DNA of 7,639 nt from an uncultured Collinsella sp. (lineage in GTDB: Bacteria; Actinomycetota; Coriobacteriia; Coriobacteriales; Coriobacteriaceae). Positions 1 through 5,704 of the stretch are shown here, one piece after another. Under the pieces are notes generated by a model. That model saw nothing but the letters and a program-made list of their open reading frames with translations, was not told the origin of the DNA and did no database searches. A program made the translations under genes and the position numbers. The stretch lies in NCBI GenBank assembly GCA_900751665.1, contig CAADSV010000052.1:1-7639 (forward strand), written 5' to 3'. Within the stretch, counting starts at the first letter, position 1; the number at the start of each line of letters is the position of its first letter.

Positions 1-144
1 ATCCTCACCGGCACCATCGAGGCGATGGCGCAGGCTTACATTTCCACGAGTCTTGCCAACTCCATCGTCTTTGGTGTTCTGATCATCGTCCTGCTCGTCA
101 AGCCTGCCGGCCTCTTGGGCAAGTACGTCCCCGAGAAGGTGTAG
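1..144 (+). CDS. livH: Branched-chain amino acid ABC transporter permease LivH (3' end only)
   Basis: Partial gene that enters from the left edge. The last 47 codons are open in frame 1 and end at TAG (142-144). The peptide has a hydrophobic segment (around SIVFGVLIIVLLVKPAGLLG), and the closing pattern KPAGLLGK is typical of the C-terminus of LivH-type permeases of the BPD_transp_2 family, where the last membrane helix leads into a short cytoplasmic tail. The identification also rests on the neighbours: livM, livG and livF follow in the standard order. LivH pairs with LivM to form the membrane channel of the leucine/isoleucine/valine (HAAT) importer. The stop codon directly abuts the livM start, and the livM ribosome binding site (AGAAGG, 134-139) lies inside this coding end, so translation of the two permeases is probably coupled. 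Too little is present to judge substrate preference. Confidence 0.87.
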   Translation: MLTGTIEAMAQAYISTSLANSIVFGVLIIVLLVKPAGLLGKYVPEKV

Positions 145-1233
145 GTGAGCGTTATGAAGTTTCTTAAAGACAAGCAGACGCGTCACGACTTTGTCACGTA
201 CGCCATGTGCCTTGTGGCGTTCGCCATCGTGTTCTTTATGCAGTCTAACCACATGATTCCGCGCATGATCGCCGGTCAGCTGGTTCCCATCACGGCCTAT
301 ATCGTCATGGCCATCTCCCTTAACCTCGTCGTCGGCATCGCGGGCGACTTGTCGCTGGGCCACGCGGGCTTTATGAGCGTCGGCGCTTATACGGGAATCG
401 TCACCGCCGTCGCGCTGGAGAGCGCCGTTCCGTCCGACCCGATGCGCCTGATCATCAGCATCGTGGTCGGCGCTATCGCCGCTGCCATCCTGGGCTTCTT
501 GATCGGCATCCCGGTCCTTCGCCTGAGCGGCGATTACCTGGCTATCGTGACGCTGGCCTTTGGTGAGATCATCAAAGAGATCGTCACCTGCCTCATTGTG
601 GGCGTCGACTCCCGCGGCCTGCACGTGATCTTTAACATCACGGGCAACTCTACGATCGACGACCTGCACCTGCTCGAGGACGGTACCGCCATCATCAAGG
701 GCGCCCAGGGCGCCTCGGGCGTGTCGACGTACTCGACCTTCCTCGCCGGTGCCATCCTGGTCATGGTCGCACTCGTGATCGTGCTCAACCTGGTTCGCAG
801 CCGTACCGGCCGTGCCATTATGGCCGTGCGCGATAACAAGATTGCAGCCGAGTCCGTAGGCATCTCCGTCACCGAGTACCGCATGATCGCCTTCGTGGTT
901 TCCGCTGCCCTCGCCGGTGCTGCCGGAGCCCTCTTCGGCGGTAACTTCTCGCAGCTCTCTGCCACCAAGTTCGACTTCAACACGTCCATTCTCATCCTGG
1001 TGTTCGTGGTCCTGGGCGGTCTGGGCAATATGCGCGGCTCCGTCATCGCGGCGGCGCTGCTCACGGTGCTTCCCGAGCTGCTCCGTCAGTTCTCGGACTA
1101 CCGCATGCTCATCTACGCCATCGTGCTGATCCTGGTCATGATTTTTACCAACAACCCGCAGCTCAAGGCGTTCTTCGGTCGCGTCAAGGACCGCTTTGCT
1201 TCCAAGAAGGAGGTGGCAGCCGATGCCCAGTAA
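145..1233 (+). CDS. livM: Branched-chain amino acid ABC transporter permease LivM
   Basis: Second membrane subunit of the LIV/HAAT importer, forming the translocation path with LivH in the cytoplasmic membrane. The protein has 362 residues, normal for LivM. The first membrane segment is near residues 17-33, and the family hallmark GDLSLGHAGFMSVGAY is at 67-82. A PVLRLSGDYLAIVTLAFGE stretch is at 123-141. The cytoplasmic coupling loop, which contacts the ATPases, is at 218-240 (RSRTGRAIMAVRDN then KIAAESVGI). LGGLGNMRGSV at 290-300 is followed by the last helices and a charged tail. The GTG start at 145 directly follows the livH stop and has AGAAGG (134-139) five bases upstream. An ATG at 154 (three codons in) with AGGTGA just before it is an almost equally good start and would give 359 residues. 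The 3' end overlaps livG by 11 bases. The residues between 155 and 195 look like an extracytoplasmic loop. The substrate is inferred from the family: leucine, isoleucine, valine or related amino acids. Confidence 0.95.
   Translation: MSVMKFLKDKQTRHDFVTYAMCLVAFAIVFFMQSNHMIPRMIAGQLVPITAYIVMAISLNLVVGIAGDLSLGHAGFMSVGAYTGIVTAVALESAVPSDPMRLIISIVVGAIAAAILGFLIGIPVLRLSGDYLAIVTLAFGEIIKEIVTCLIVGVDSRGLHVIFNITGNSTIDDLHLLEDGTAIIKGAQGASGVSTYSTFLAGAILVMVALVIVLNLVRSRTGRAIMAVRDNKIAAESVGISVTEYRMIAFVVSAALAGAAGALFGGNFSQLSATKFDFNTSILILVFVVLGGLGNMRGSVIAAALLTVLPELLRQFSDYRMLIYAIVLILVMIFTNNPQLKAFFGRVKDRFASKKEVAADAQ
1207..1214 (+). promoter_or_regulatory. Shine-Dalgarno site that fixes the livG start
   Basis: AAGGAGGT is a near-perfect anti-16S match, eight bases before the ATG at 1223 and inside the 3' end of livM. 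It decides in favour of ATG 1223 over the in-frame TTG at 1196, which would add nine residues (MLPRRRWQP) unlike any LivG start. The embedded position implies that livG is translated by ribosomes coupled to livM. Confidence 0.85.
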
Positions 1234-2083
1234 ATTTGAGTTCAAGAAGGGCAAGATGGTCCCGTATCCTTCTGGCGCCATCGTTCCCGACCGCGACCTG
1301 GGCGAGCGCCCTGCACTCGAGTGCATCCACCTGGGCATTGAGTTCGGTGGCCTTAAGGCAGTCGACGACTTTAGCCTGACTATCGGCAAGACCGAGATCG
1401 CCGGTCTGATCGGTCCCAACGGCGCCGGCAAGACCACGGTCTTCAACCTGCTTACCAAGGTGTACCAGCCCACGCACGGCACCATCCTGCTCGACGGCGA
1501 GGACACCTCGGGCAAGTCGGTCTATCAGGTCAACCGCATGGGTATTGCCCGTACCTTCCAGAACATTCGTCTGTTCAACACCATGACGGTGGAGGATAAC
1601 GTTAAGGTCGGCCTGCACAACCAGGAGCGCTACTCCGGCTTTGAAGGCGTGCTGCGCCTGCCGACGTATTGGAAGCACGAGAAGGCTGCTCACGAGCGCG
1701 CCATGGAGCTGCTGTCCATCTTTGATATGGAGCATCTGGCAAACGAGCAGGCCGGATCGTTGCCTTACGGCGCTCAGCGCCGTCTGGAGATCGTCCGCGC
1801 GCTTGCCACCAACCCCAAGCTACTGCTGCTCGACGAGCCTGCCGCCGGCATGAACCCGTCCGAGACCGCGGAGCTCATGGAGAACATCGTCAAGATTCGC
1901 GACACCTTTGGCATTGCCATCATGCTTATCGAGCATGATATGTCGCTCGTTATGAACATCTGCGAGGGCATCTGCGTGCTTAACTTTGGTAAGGTCATCG
2001 CCAAGGGCACGGCAGAGGAAATCCAGAATAACGATGCCGTTATCGAGGCGTATCTGGGCAAGCAGGATAAGGGGGAGAACTAA
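1223..2083 (+). CDS. livG: Branched-chain amino acid ABC transporter ATP-binding protein LivG
   Basis: Cytoplasmic ATPase that powers the LIV importer as a heterodimer with LivF. It has 286 residues from ATG 1223. Walker A GPNGAGKTT is at 64-72, the Q-loop (TFQNIRLF, Gln113) at 111-118, Walker B LLLLDEP at 200-206, and the H-loop EHD (His238) at 237-239. The ABC signature is LPYGAQRR (180-187), not LSGGQ. This replacement is the usual LivG-type signature and separates it from the LivF-type partner next door. The C-terminal FGKVIAKGTAEEIQ stretch is also typical. About 30 residues precede the first beta strand (ALECIHLGIEFGG), which is longer than in common LivG proteins. The strong Shine-Dalgarno site argues that this extension is real. 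All catalytic residues are present. It overlaps livM by 11 bases and its stop is followed immediately by the livF ATG. Confidence 0.95.
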   Translation: MPSKFEFKKGKMVPYPSGAIVPDRDLGERPALECIHLGIEFGGLKAVDDFSLTIGKTEIAGLIGPNGAGKTTVFNLLTKVYQPTHGTILLDGEDTSGKSVYQVNRMGIARTFQNIRLFNTMTVEDNVKVGLHNQERYSGFEGVLRLPTYWKHEKAAHERAMELLSIFDMEHLANEQAGSLPYGAQRRLEIVRALATNPKLLLLDEPAAGMNPSETAELMENIVKIRDTFGIAIMLIEHDMSLVMNICEGICVLNFGKVIAKGTAEEIQNNDAVIEAYLGKQDKGEN

Positions 2084-2797
2084 ATGGCAGAGCCGATGCT
2101 TTCCGTCTACAACATCAACGTCTGGTACGGCGCCATTCACGCCATCAAGGACATCTCCTTTAACGTTAACGAGGGCGAGATCGTGGCTCTGATCGGCGCG
2201 AACGGTGCCGGTAAGTCCACGACGCTCAAGACCGTCTCGGGCCTGCTACGCTCCAAGACCGGCTCCATCAAGTTTATGGGCGAGGACATTACCCATACGC
2301 CCGCCGACAAGCTGGTTGGTAAGGGCCTGGCTCAGGTTCCCGAGGGTCGTCGCGCCTTTTTGCAGATGACGGTCGAGGAGAACCTGGAGATGGGCGCCTA
2401 TACGCAGCCCAAGTCCACGGTGGCTCCGGGCCTCGAGCGCGTCTACGAGCAGTTCCCGCGCCTGAAGGAACGTCGTCGCCAGGTCGCCGGCACCCTTTCA
2501 GGCGGCGAGCAGCAGATGCTCGTTATGGGGCGCGCCCTTATGAGTAACCCCAAACTGCTTATGCTCGACGAACCTTCCATGGGTCTGGCGCCGATTCTGA
2601 TTGAGCAGATCTTCCAGATTGTCGAGGACCTGCACAAGGCCGGCACCACGGTGCTTCTGGTCGAGCAAAACGCACAGATGGCTCTTTCCATCGCCACACG
2701 CGGCTACGTGCTCGAGACCGGCAAGATCACCATGACCGGCACCGGCCAAGAGCTACTGCACGACGATAACGTGCGTAAAGCCTACCTGGGTGGTTAA
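2084..2797 (+). CDS. livF: Branched-chain amino acid ABC transporter ATP-binding protein LivF
   Basis: Second ATPase of the LIV importer, with 237 residues, the standard LivF size. Walker A GANGAGKST is at 38-46, the Q-loop (GLAQVPEGRR, Gln84) at 81-90, the canonical signature LSGGEQQ at 138-144, and Walker B KLLMLDEP at 157-164. The switch position reads VEQN (193-196), with Gln195 where most ABC ATPases have His. This is normal for LivF, and the partner LivG carries the His. PEGRRAF and LDEPSMGLAP are further family hallmarks. The ATG directly follows the livG TAA, and a G-rich site (GGGGGAG, 2071-2077) lies six bases upstream. It is the last gene of the operon: a strong intrinsic terminator begins 10 bases after its stop. 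LivF acts at the cytoplasmic face of the LivH-LivM channel. Identification is firm; the exact amino acid substrate cannot be read from this subunit. Confidence 0.95.
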   Translation: MAEPMLSVYNINVWYGAIHAIKDISFNVNEGEIVALIGANGAGKSTTLKTVSGLLRSKTGSIKFMGEDITHTPADKLVGKGLAQVPEGRRAFLQMTVEENLEMGAYTQPKSTVAPGLERVYEQFPRLKERRRQVAGTLSGGEQQMLVMGRALMSNPKLLMLDEPSMGLAPILIEQIFQIVEDLHKAGTTVLLVEQNAQMALSIATRGYVLETGKITMTGTGQELLHDDNVRKAYLGG

Positions 2798-2807
2798 TCC
2801 ATTCAAC

Positions 2808-2846
2808 AAAGGGGGCGCTGACCAACCCGGTCAGCGCCCCCTTTTT
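2808..2846 (+). terminator. Intrinsic terminator of the liv operon
   Basis: A perfect 16-bp stem (2808-2823 pairing with 2829-2844) with a five-base loop AACCC, rich in GC at its base (GGGGGCGCTGACC arm). The T-run TTTTT (2842-2846) is partly in the stem and follows it directly. It lies 10 bases past the livF stop. Because A residues sit on the left side of the stem (AAA, 2808-2810), it could also work weakly in the other direction, but no gene on the minus strand needs it. Confidence 0.93.
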
Positions 2847-2915
2847 AAGTTGCGGTGGAATAGGGACTAAATGGGAGTCTCAGAGGCCAAAACAGTCCCT
2901 ATTCCACCGCAACTT
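2847..2915. repeat. 69-base palindromic element: perfect 22-base inverted repeat with 25-base loop
   Basis: The left arm 2847-2868 (begins AAGTTGCGGTGG, ends AATAGGGACT) is the exact reverse complement of the right arm 2894-2915, with no mismatch over 22 positions. The 25-base loop (2869-2893) does not continue the pairing. The element starts at the first base after the terminator T-run and ends 58 bases before the cutC start. The right arm is not followed by a T-run, so it does not look like a standard terminator. No flanking direct duplication is visible, no coding capacity is evident, and the length fits a REP-like sequence or a very small MITE. In RNA it would form a very stable hairpin on either strand. 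Whether other copies exist cannot be decided from a single window. Confidence 0.88.
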
Positions 2916-2973
2916 CATGGGGATGTGTGACAATGCCCGTCGGAAAACATCTGCTGTCTTTGGGGGTCTATCT

Positions 2974-3651
2974 ATGGTGTACGAGTTTTGTGCCGAGAAC
3001 TTTGAGCGGGTGCCGGCGGCTATCGATGCCGGTGCAAGGCGTATCGAGCTGTGCGACAACCTTGCCGTTGGTGGTACCACGCCTTCGGCCGGCGTTATCA
3101 GCGTTACGACCAACTATGCCCACGAGCACGATGCACGGGTGATGTGCATGATTCGCCCGCGTGGCGGCGACTTTCACTACAACCAGGACGAGCTGCGTAT
3201 GATGGAGATGGACCTGGGCCTTGCCGTAAGCGCCGGCGTTGACGGCTTGGTCTTTGGCTGCTGCAAGCCTTGCGCTGGCGGATGGGCGCTCGACGAGCTT
3301 ACGTTGGGCGCCCTCGTGATGGCCGCGGGCTGCGCGACTGAGGAATGCAAGCGTGAGCCCATCGACATCACCTTCCACATGGCGTTTGACCAGCTCTCGC
3401 CCGAGGCTCAGCTCGATGCGATTGATACACTTGCCGACTGCGGCGTTACGCGCATCCTCACGCATGGCGGCGCTGCCGGTACGTCGATCGAGGATAATTT
3501 CGATTACCTGGCTCGTTTAATCGAGTATGCGGGTGATCGTTTGACCATCCTTCCCGGCGGCGGCATCACTACGGCAAATCGCGATGCGGTCGCGGCGGCG
3601 CTAGGCGTCTCCGAGCTCCATGGCACCAAGATCGTGCCGCTGGAGGTATAA
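2974..3651 (+). CDS. cutC: CutC-family TIM-barrel protein (copper homeostasis family)
   Basis: Cytoplasmic protein of the CutC family, 225 residues, at the short side of the usual 200-250. Family motifs in order: MVYEFCAENFERVPAAI (1-17), IELC (24-27), GGTTPSAGVI (33-42), IRPRGGDFHY (60-69), GVDGLVFG (88-95), DITFHMAFDQ (131-140), RILTHGG (160-166), ILPGGGIT (192-199) and HGTK (216-219). The start is ATG 2974, because MVYEF matches the family N-terminus and GGGGGT (2962-2967) lies just upstream. In-frame ATGs at 2917 and 2923 have no ribosome site and follow the palindromic arm. CutC was named from copper-sensitive E. coli mutants, but its biochemical role is unsettled. Unusual here: nine cysteines, with CCKPC at 96-100 where most members have a loop like LTPDGxID. 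There is no clear promoter in the 58 bases between the palindrome and the start. It is followed three bases later by the GalT-like gene, so both probably share a transcript. Confidence 0.9.
   Translation: MVYEFCAENFERVPAAIDAGARRIELCDNLAVGGTTPSAGVISVTTNYAHEHDARVMCMIRPRGGDFHYNQDELRMMEMDLGLAVSAGVDGLVFGCCKPCAGGWALDELTLGALVMAAGCATEECKREPIDITFHMAFDQLSPEAQLDAIDTLADCGVTRILTHGGAAGTSIEDNFDYLARLIEYAGDRLTILPGGGITTANRDAVAAALGVSELHGTKIVPLEV
3642..3647 (+). promoter_or_regulatory. Shine-Dalgarno site inside the cutC end
   Basis: GGAGGT lies seven bases before the GTG at 3655 and within the last codons of cutC. It supports the GTG start for the downstream gene and translational coupling of the two genes. 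Confidence 0.8.
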
Positions 3652-3654
3652 CCC

Positions 3655-4455
3655 GTGGCGCTGGTATTTGACGTTCAGCAGGCGAGCGGTAAGCCCGACG
3701 ATAATCGTCGCCCTGGCACCGCGTGCCCCTTTTGCGACACGGAGGGACTTGCCAATATCATCCAGCGCGATGGTGACTGCATCTGGCTCGAGAATAAGTT
3801 CAAGACCTTGCGGGCCACACGTCAGACCGTATTGATCGAGTCTGCCAATCACGACGCCGACCTGGTGACCTATGAACCGGATGAGCTGCATCATGTGATG
3901 CGGTTTGCCCTGGGCTGTTGGCAGCAGATGATCGATTCCCAACAGTACCGCAGTGTGCTCATGTACAAGAACAAAGGCCCGCTTTCGGGCGGCAGCCTCG
4001 TCCATCCACACATGCAGATTGTGGGCCTGGAACAGGAGGACGGCTATGCGGCGCTGACCTCAGCCAACTTTGAAGGCATCAGTGTCTGGCAACAGGGGAG
4101 AATCTCGGTCGACATCTCAACCGAACCGATCATGGGGTTCTTTGAGGTCAACGTTTCAGCCCCGCAGGGAATCGCCGGCAGCGATGACACGAGAGACCAA
4201 GCCGAGACGGACCTCTTCGCCGATGCGATTCAGGTAGCTCTGCGCTATATCCTGAACGAGCACCATGGTGGTCGCGCAGAGTCGTACAACCTGTTCTTCT
4301 ATCACATGAGCGGCCGGACCATTGCCAAGGCGCTTCCACGTTGGGTGGTTTCACCCTACTTTGTCGGGTATCGGCTGGCTCAGGTCAATGCTGAGACCAC
4401 GCTCGATGTTGATGCGGAGCGACTCCGCGCACATCTGGAGGCGCTCACATCGTAA
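3655..4455 (+). CDS. DUF4931-like protein of the galactose-1-phosphate uridylyltransferase (HIT) fold
   Basis: The protein has 266 residues. CPFC at 24-27, ENKFKTL at 46-52, ESANHDADL at 62-70 and GGSLVHPHMQIVGLEQ at 112-127 reproduce the layout of GalT-type enzymes. There two cysteines and two histidines bind zinc, and the second His of the HPHxQ motif carries the nucleotidyl group. By analogy Cys24, Cys27, His66 and His117 could form the zinc site, and His119 with Gln121 the catalytic pair. The C-terminal part (YNLFFYHMSG, 251-270 region RWVVSPYFVGYRLAQV) matches what I recall of the DUF4931 family, found mainly in Gram-positive bacteria and of unknown function. It is shorter than classical GalT (about 350 residues) and there is no galactose operon here, so calling it galT would overreach. 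No signal peptide or membrane segment is visible, so it is probably cytosolic. The GTG start has GGAGGT upstream and lies three bases after the cutC stop, so the genes are probably co-translated. A nucleotidyltransferase or nucleotide-sugar hydrolase/phosphorylase is likely; the substrate is unknown. Confidence 0.83.
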   Translation: MALVFDVQQASGKPDDNRRPGTACPFCDTEGLANIIQRDGDCIWLENKFKTLRATRQTVLIESANHDADLVTYEPDELHHVMRFALGCWQQMIDSQQYRSVLMYKNKGPLSGGSLVHPHMQIVGLEQEDGYAALTSANFEGISVWQQGRISVDISTEPIMGFFEVNVSAPQGIAGSDDTRDQAETDLFADAIQVALRYILNEHHGGRAESYNLFFYHMSGRTIAKALPRWVVSPYFVGYRLAQVNAETTLDVDAERLRAHLEALTS

Positions 4456-4465
4456 AGTGAGCGCC
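4440..4465. other. Hairpin over the stop codon between convergent genes
   Basis: A perfect 9-bp stem GGCGCTCAC (4440-4448) and GTGAGCGCC (4457-4465) with an eight-base loop that contains the TAA of the GalT-like gene. Only 27 bases separate the two convergent stops, so this could end transcripts from either side. No T-run follows on either strand, so it is not a typical intrinsic terminator. A second small stem, CCGCA/TGCGG (4465-4477), follows it. Confidence 0.45.
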
Positions 4466-4482
4466 CGCACACTGCGGACGGT

Positions 4483-5481
4483 TTAGCGCGCCATTGCATC
4501 GCGGCCGGCCTCGACGCGCTTGCGCTGGGCGGCGCGCTCCTCGCCGGTCAGACGCTCGAAGAAGTGCCCGATAAGCGAGGCGAGCACCTGCTGAAACAAC
4601 GTTCCACACATGACGGGAAACACAACTTCGCCCGGAAAGTATTGCGTGGCGATGACGGCGCCCGAAGAGATATTGCGCATGCCGCAGGTAAAGCACATGG
4701 TGGTCGTTTCGCTATATGGCAGATGCAGCGCGCGGGCGACCAGAATGCCGACGACAAAGCCGCTGATGGCGAAGACCAAAATAAAGAGGGCTACTTCCAA
4801 GCGCACCGCGTTCATGTGCAGCACGTACTCGCTCATGGCGGTGGAGTTGGACGCGATGACGCCCATCATCATAAATTTGCAGGCGGGCGAGAGCGCGGGG
4901 GAGAGTTTCTCGTGTCCCCAGCCGTGCGTGAGCTCGTTGATCACGATGCCGAGCACGGCGGGGATGGCAATCATAAAGGCCATGTTCTGCATCATGCTCG
5001 GAACATCGATTGCGACGGTGGCGCCCAACAGGAGCTTGAGCGTGAGCGGAATCGTCACGGGCGATATAACCGAGGACGTCAGGATGATGGTGAGCGCGAG
5101 CGGGCCGTTGCCGCCGAACATGCTGATCCACATAAAGGCAGTGACTGCCACGGGTACGCTGTACTCGAGCACGATGCCGCAGACAAGGTTGGGGTTGGAA
5201 CCAAAGAACAACGATCCCATGGCATAGGCCGCGATGGGAATAAGCGCCGCCGAGACAAATAACGCCAAAATCAGATGCAGGGGACGGTGGAACACCTCAG
5301 CCACCTGGTGGAAGGTGTTGCTGAGCGCGCCTTGGAACGTCATAAAGGCAAACAGGGTGGGAACGATGGGCTTGAGAACGCCGATCTGCTGAGGAAAGAG
5401 CACGCCGAGCGCCACGCAAATCGGAACGATGACCTGCATATGTCCTGCGAGAAATTTGCCCAGTCCAACCCATTGCTTCAT
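4483..5481 (-). CDS. BASS/SBF-family membrane transporter (bile acid:sodium symporter fold)
   Basis: The protein has 332 residues, the normal size for this family, and is strongly hydrophobic with eight to ten membrane segments. The paired-repeat layout of the fold can be seen: LFAFMTFQGALSN (43-55), VLEYSVPVAVTAFMW (104-118) then FGGNGPLALTIILTSSVISPVTIP (122-145), and CGMRNISSGAVIATQYF (266-282), which aligns with the family's crossed-helix motif. The C-terminus (FERLTGEERAAQRKRVEAG) is charged and cytosolic. Family members import bile acids, pyruvate, pantothenate, 2-keto acids and others, so the substrate cannot be assigned. A bile acid role is only a possibility in a gut organism. At the sites that bind sodium in the Neisseria homologue ASBT, hand alignment gives Thr265 and Arg269 in place of Glu and Gln, and Met-Trp (117-118) in place of Ser-Asn. 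The ATG start (5479-5481) gives a short basic N-terminus (MKQWVGLGKF). Upstream purines (AAAGGGAG on the minus strand) are about 12 bases away, a weak ribosome site. The gene stands alone, convergent with the cutC unit and divergent from recJ. Confidence 0.85.
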   Translation of the reverse strand: MKQWVGLGKFLAGHMQVIVPICVALGVLFPQQIGVLKPIVPTLFAFMTFQGALSNTFHQVAEVFHRPLHLILALFVSAALIPIAAYAMGSLFFGSNPNLVCGIVLEYSVPVAVTAFMWISMFGGNGPLALTIILTSSVISPVTIPLTLKLLLGATVAIDVPSMMQNMAFMIAIPAVLGIVINELTHGWGHEKLSPALSPACKFMMMGVIASNSTAMSEYVLHMNAVRLEVALFILVFAISGFVVGILVARALHLPYSETTTMCFTCGMRNISSGAVIATQYFPGEVVFPVMCGTLFQQVLASLIGHFFERLTGEERAAQRKRVEAGRDAMAR

Positions 5482-5642
5482 ATGCTCTTGTGACTCCCTT
5501 TGCTCGTGAATCCGTTTTGAATGGATATGCTAGACGCTCGCATGCGTCCGTGTGGCTGAAACGCTCGATTATTTCGAGGCTATTACCGCCCTCGTTTATC
5601 GAAACCACGGCGTGCTGGATGTTGTGCGTCCGCGCTGCACGG

Positions 5643-5648
5643 TATAAT
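5643..5648 (+). promoter_or_regulatory. Likely -10 box of the recJ promoter
   Basis: TATAAT is a perfect sigma-70-type -10 hexamer in a GC-rich region, 109 bases before the recJ start. The -35 region is weak: TGTTGT at 5620-5625 (17-base spacer) or TTGTGC at 5622-5627 (15-base spacer). Transcription would start near 5655 and leave a leader of about 100 bases. The rest of the 275-base gap between the divergent genes (5482-5756) holds no other gene I can support. I see no convincing promoter for the minus-strand transporter. Confidence 0.5.
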
Positions 5649-5666
5649 AAATCCGTTCAACAGATC

Positions 5667-5684
5667 TGCCTGCCGAAGCGGGCA
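5667..5684 (+). other. Small hairpin in the recJ leader
   Basis: TGCCTGC (5667-5673) pairs with GCGGGCA (5678-5684), including one G-T pair, around the loop CGAA. It lies about 12 bases after the expected transcription start and before the leader ORF's ribosome site (AGAGGA, 5690-5695). No T-run follows, so it is not a terminator. It may simply stabilise the 5' end of the message. Confidence 0.35.
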
Positions 5685-5704
5685 TGCACAGAGGACTCAT
5701 CGCT

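Noticed and set aside
1196..1222. TTG start for livG, nine codons earlier
   Set aside because: ATG 1223 has a near-perfect Shine-Dalgarno site at 8-base spacing. The added residues are the livM tail read in another frame.
1184..1735. A 183-codon minus-strand frame over livG
   Set aside because: It is antisense to the conserved ABC ATPase sequence, with no motif of its own.
2847..2915. CRISPR repeat or insertion sequence
   Set aside because: There is only one unit, with inverted rather than direct arms, no spacers, no transposase and no visible target duplication.
2917..2973. Earlier cutC start giving 19 more residues
   Set aside because: No ribosome site precedes ATG 2917 or 2923, and the upstream bases belong to the palindromic arm. 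The family's conserved N-terminus begins at ATG 2974.
3655..4455. Naming the gene galT
   Set aside because: The fold motifs match, but the protein is much shorter than GalT, the closest remembered family is DUF4931, and no galactose genes are nearby.
4564..5262. Long plus-strand open frames of 232 and 205 codons opposite the transporter
   Set aside because: The 232-codon peptide is dominated by His, Asp, Gly, Arg and Glu, a typical shadow of a hydrophobic membrane protein, and neither frame shows a family motif. The minus-strand transporter explains the region.
5297..5608. A 103-codon minus-strand frame running from the intergenic region into the transporter
   Set aside because: Most of it overlaps the transporter in another frame. 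It has no recognisable motif and no good ribosome site.
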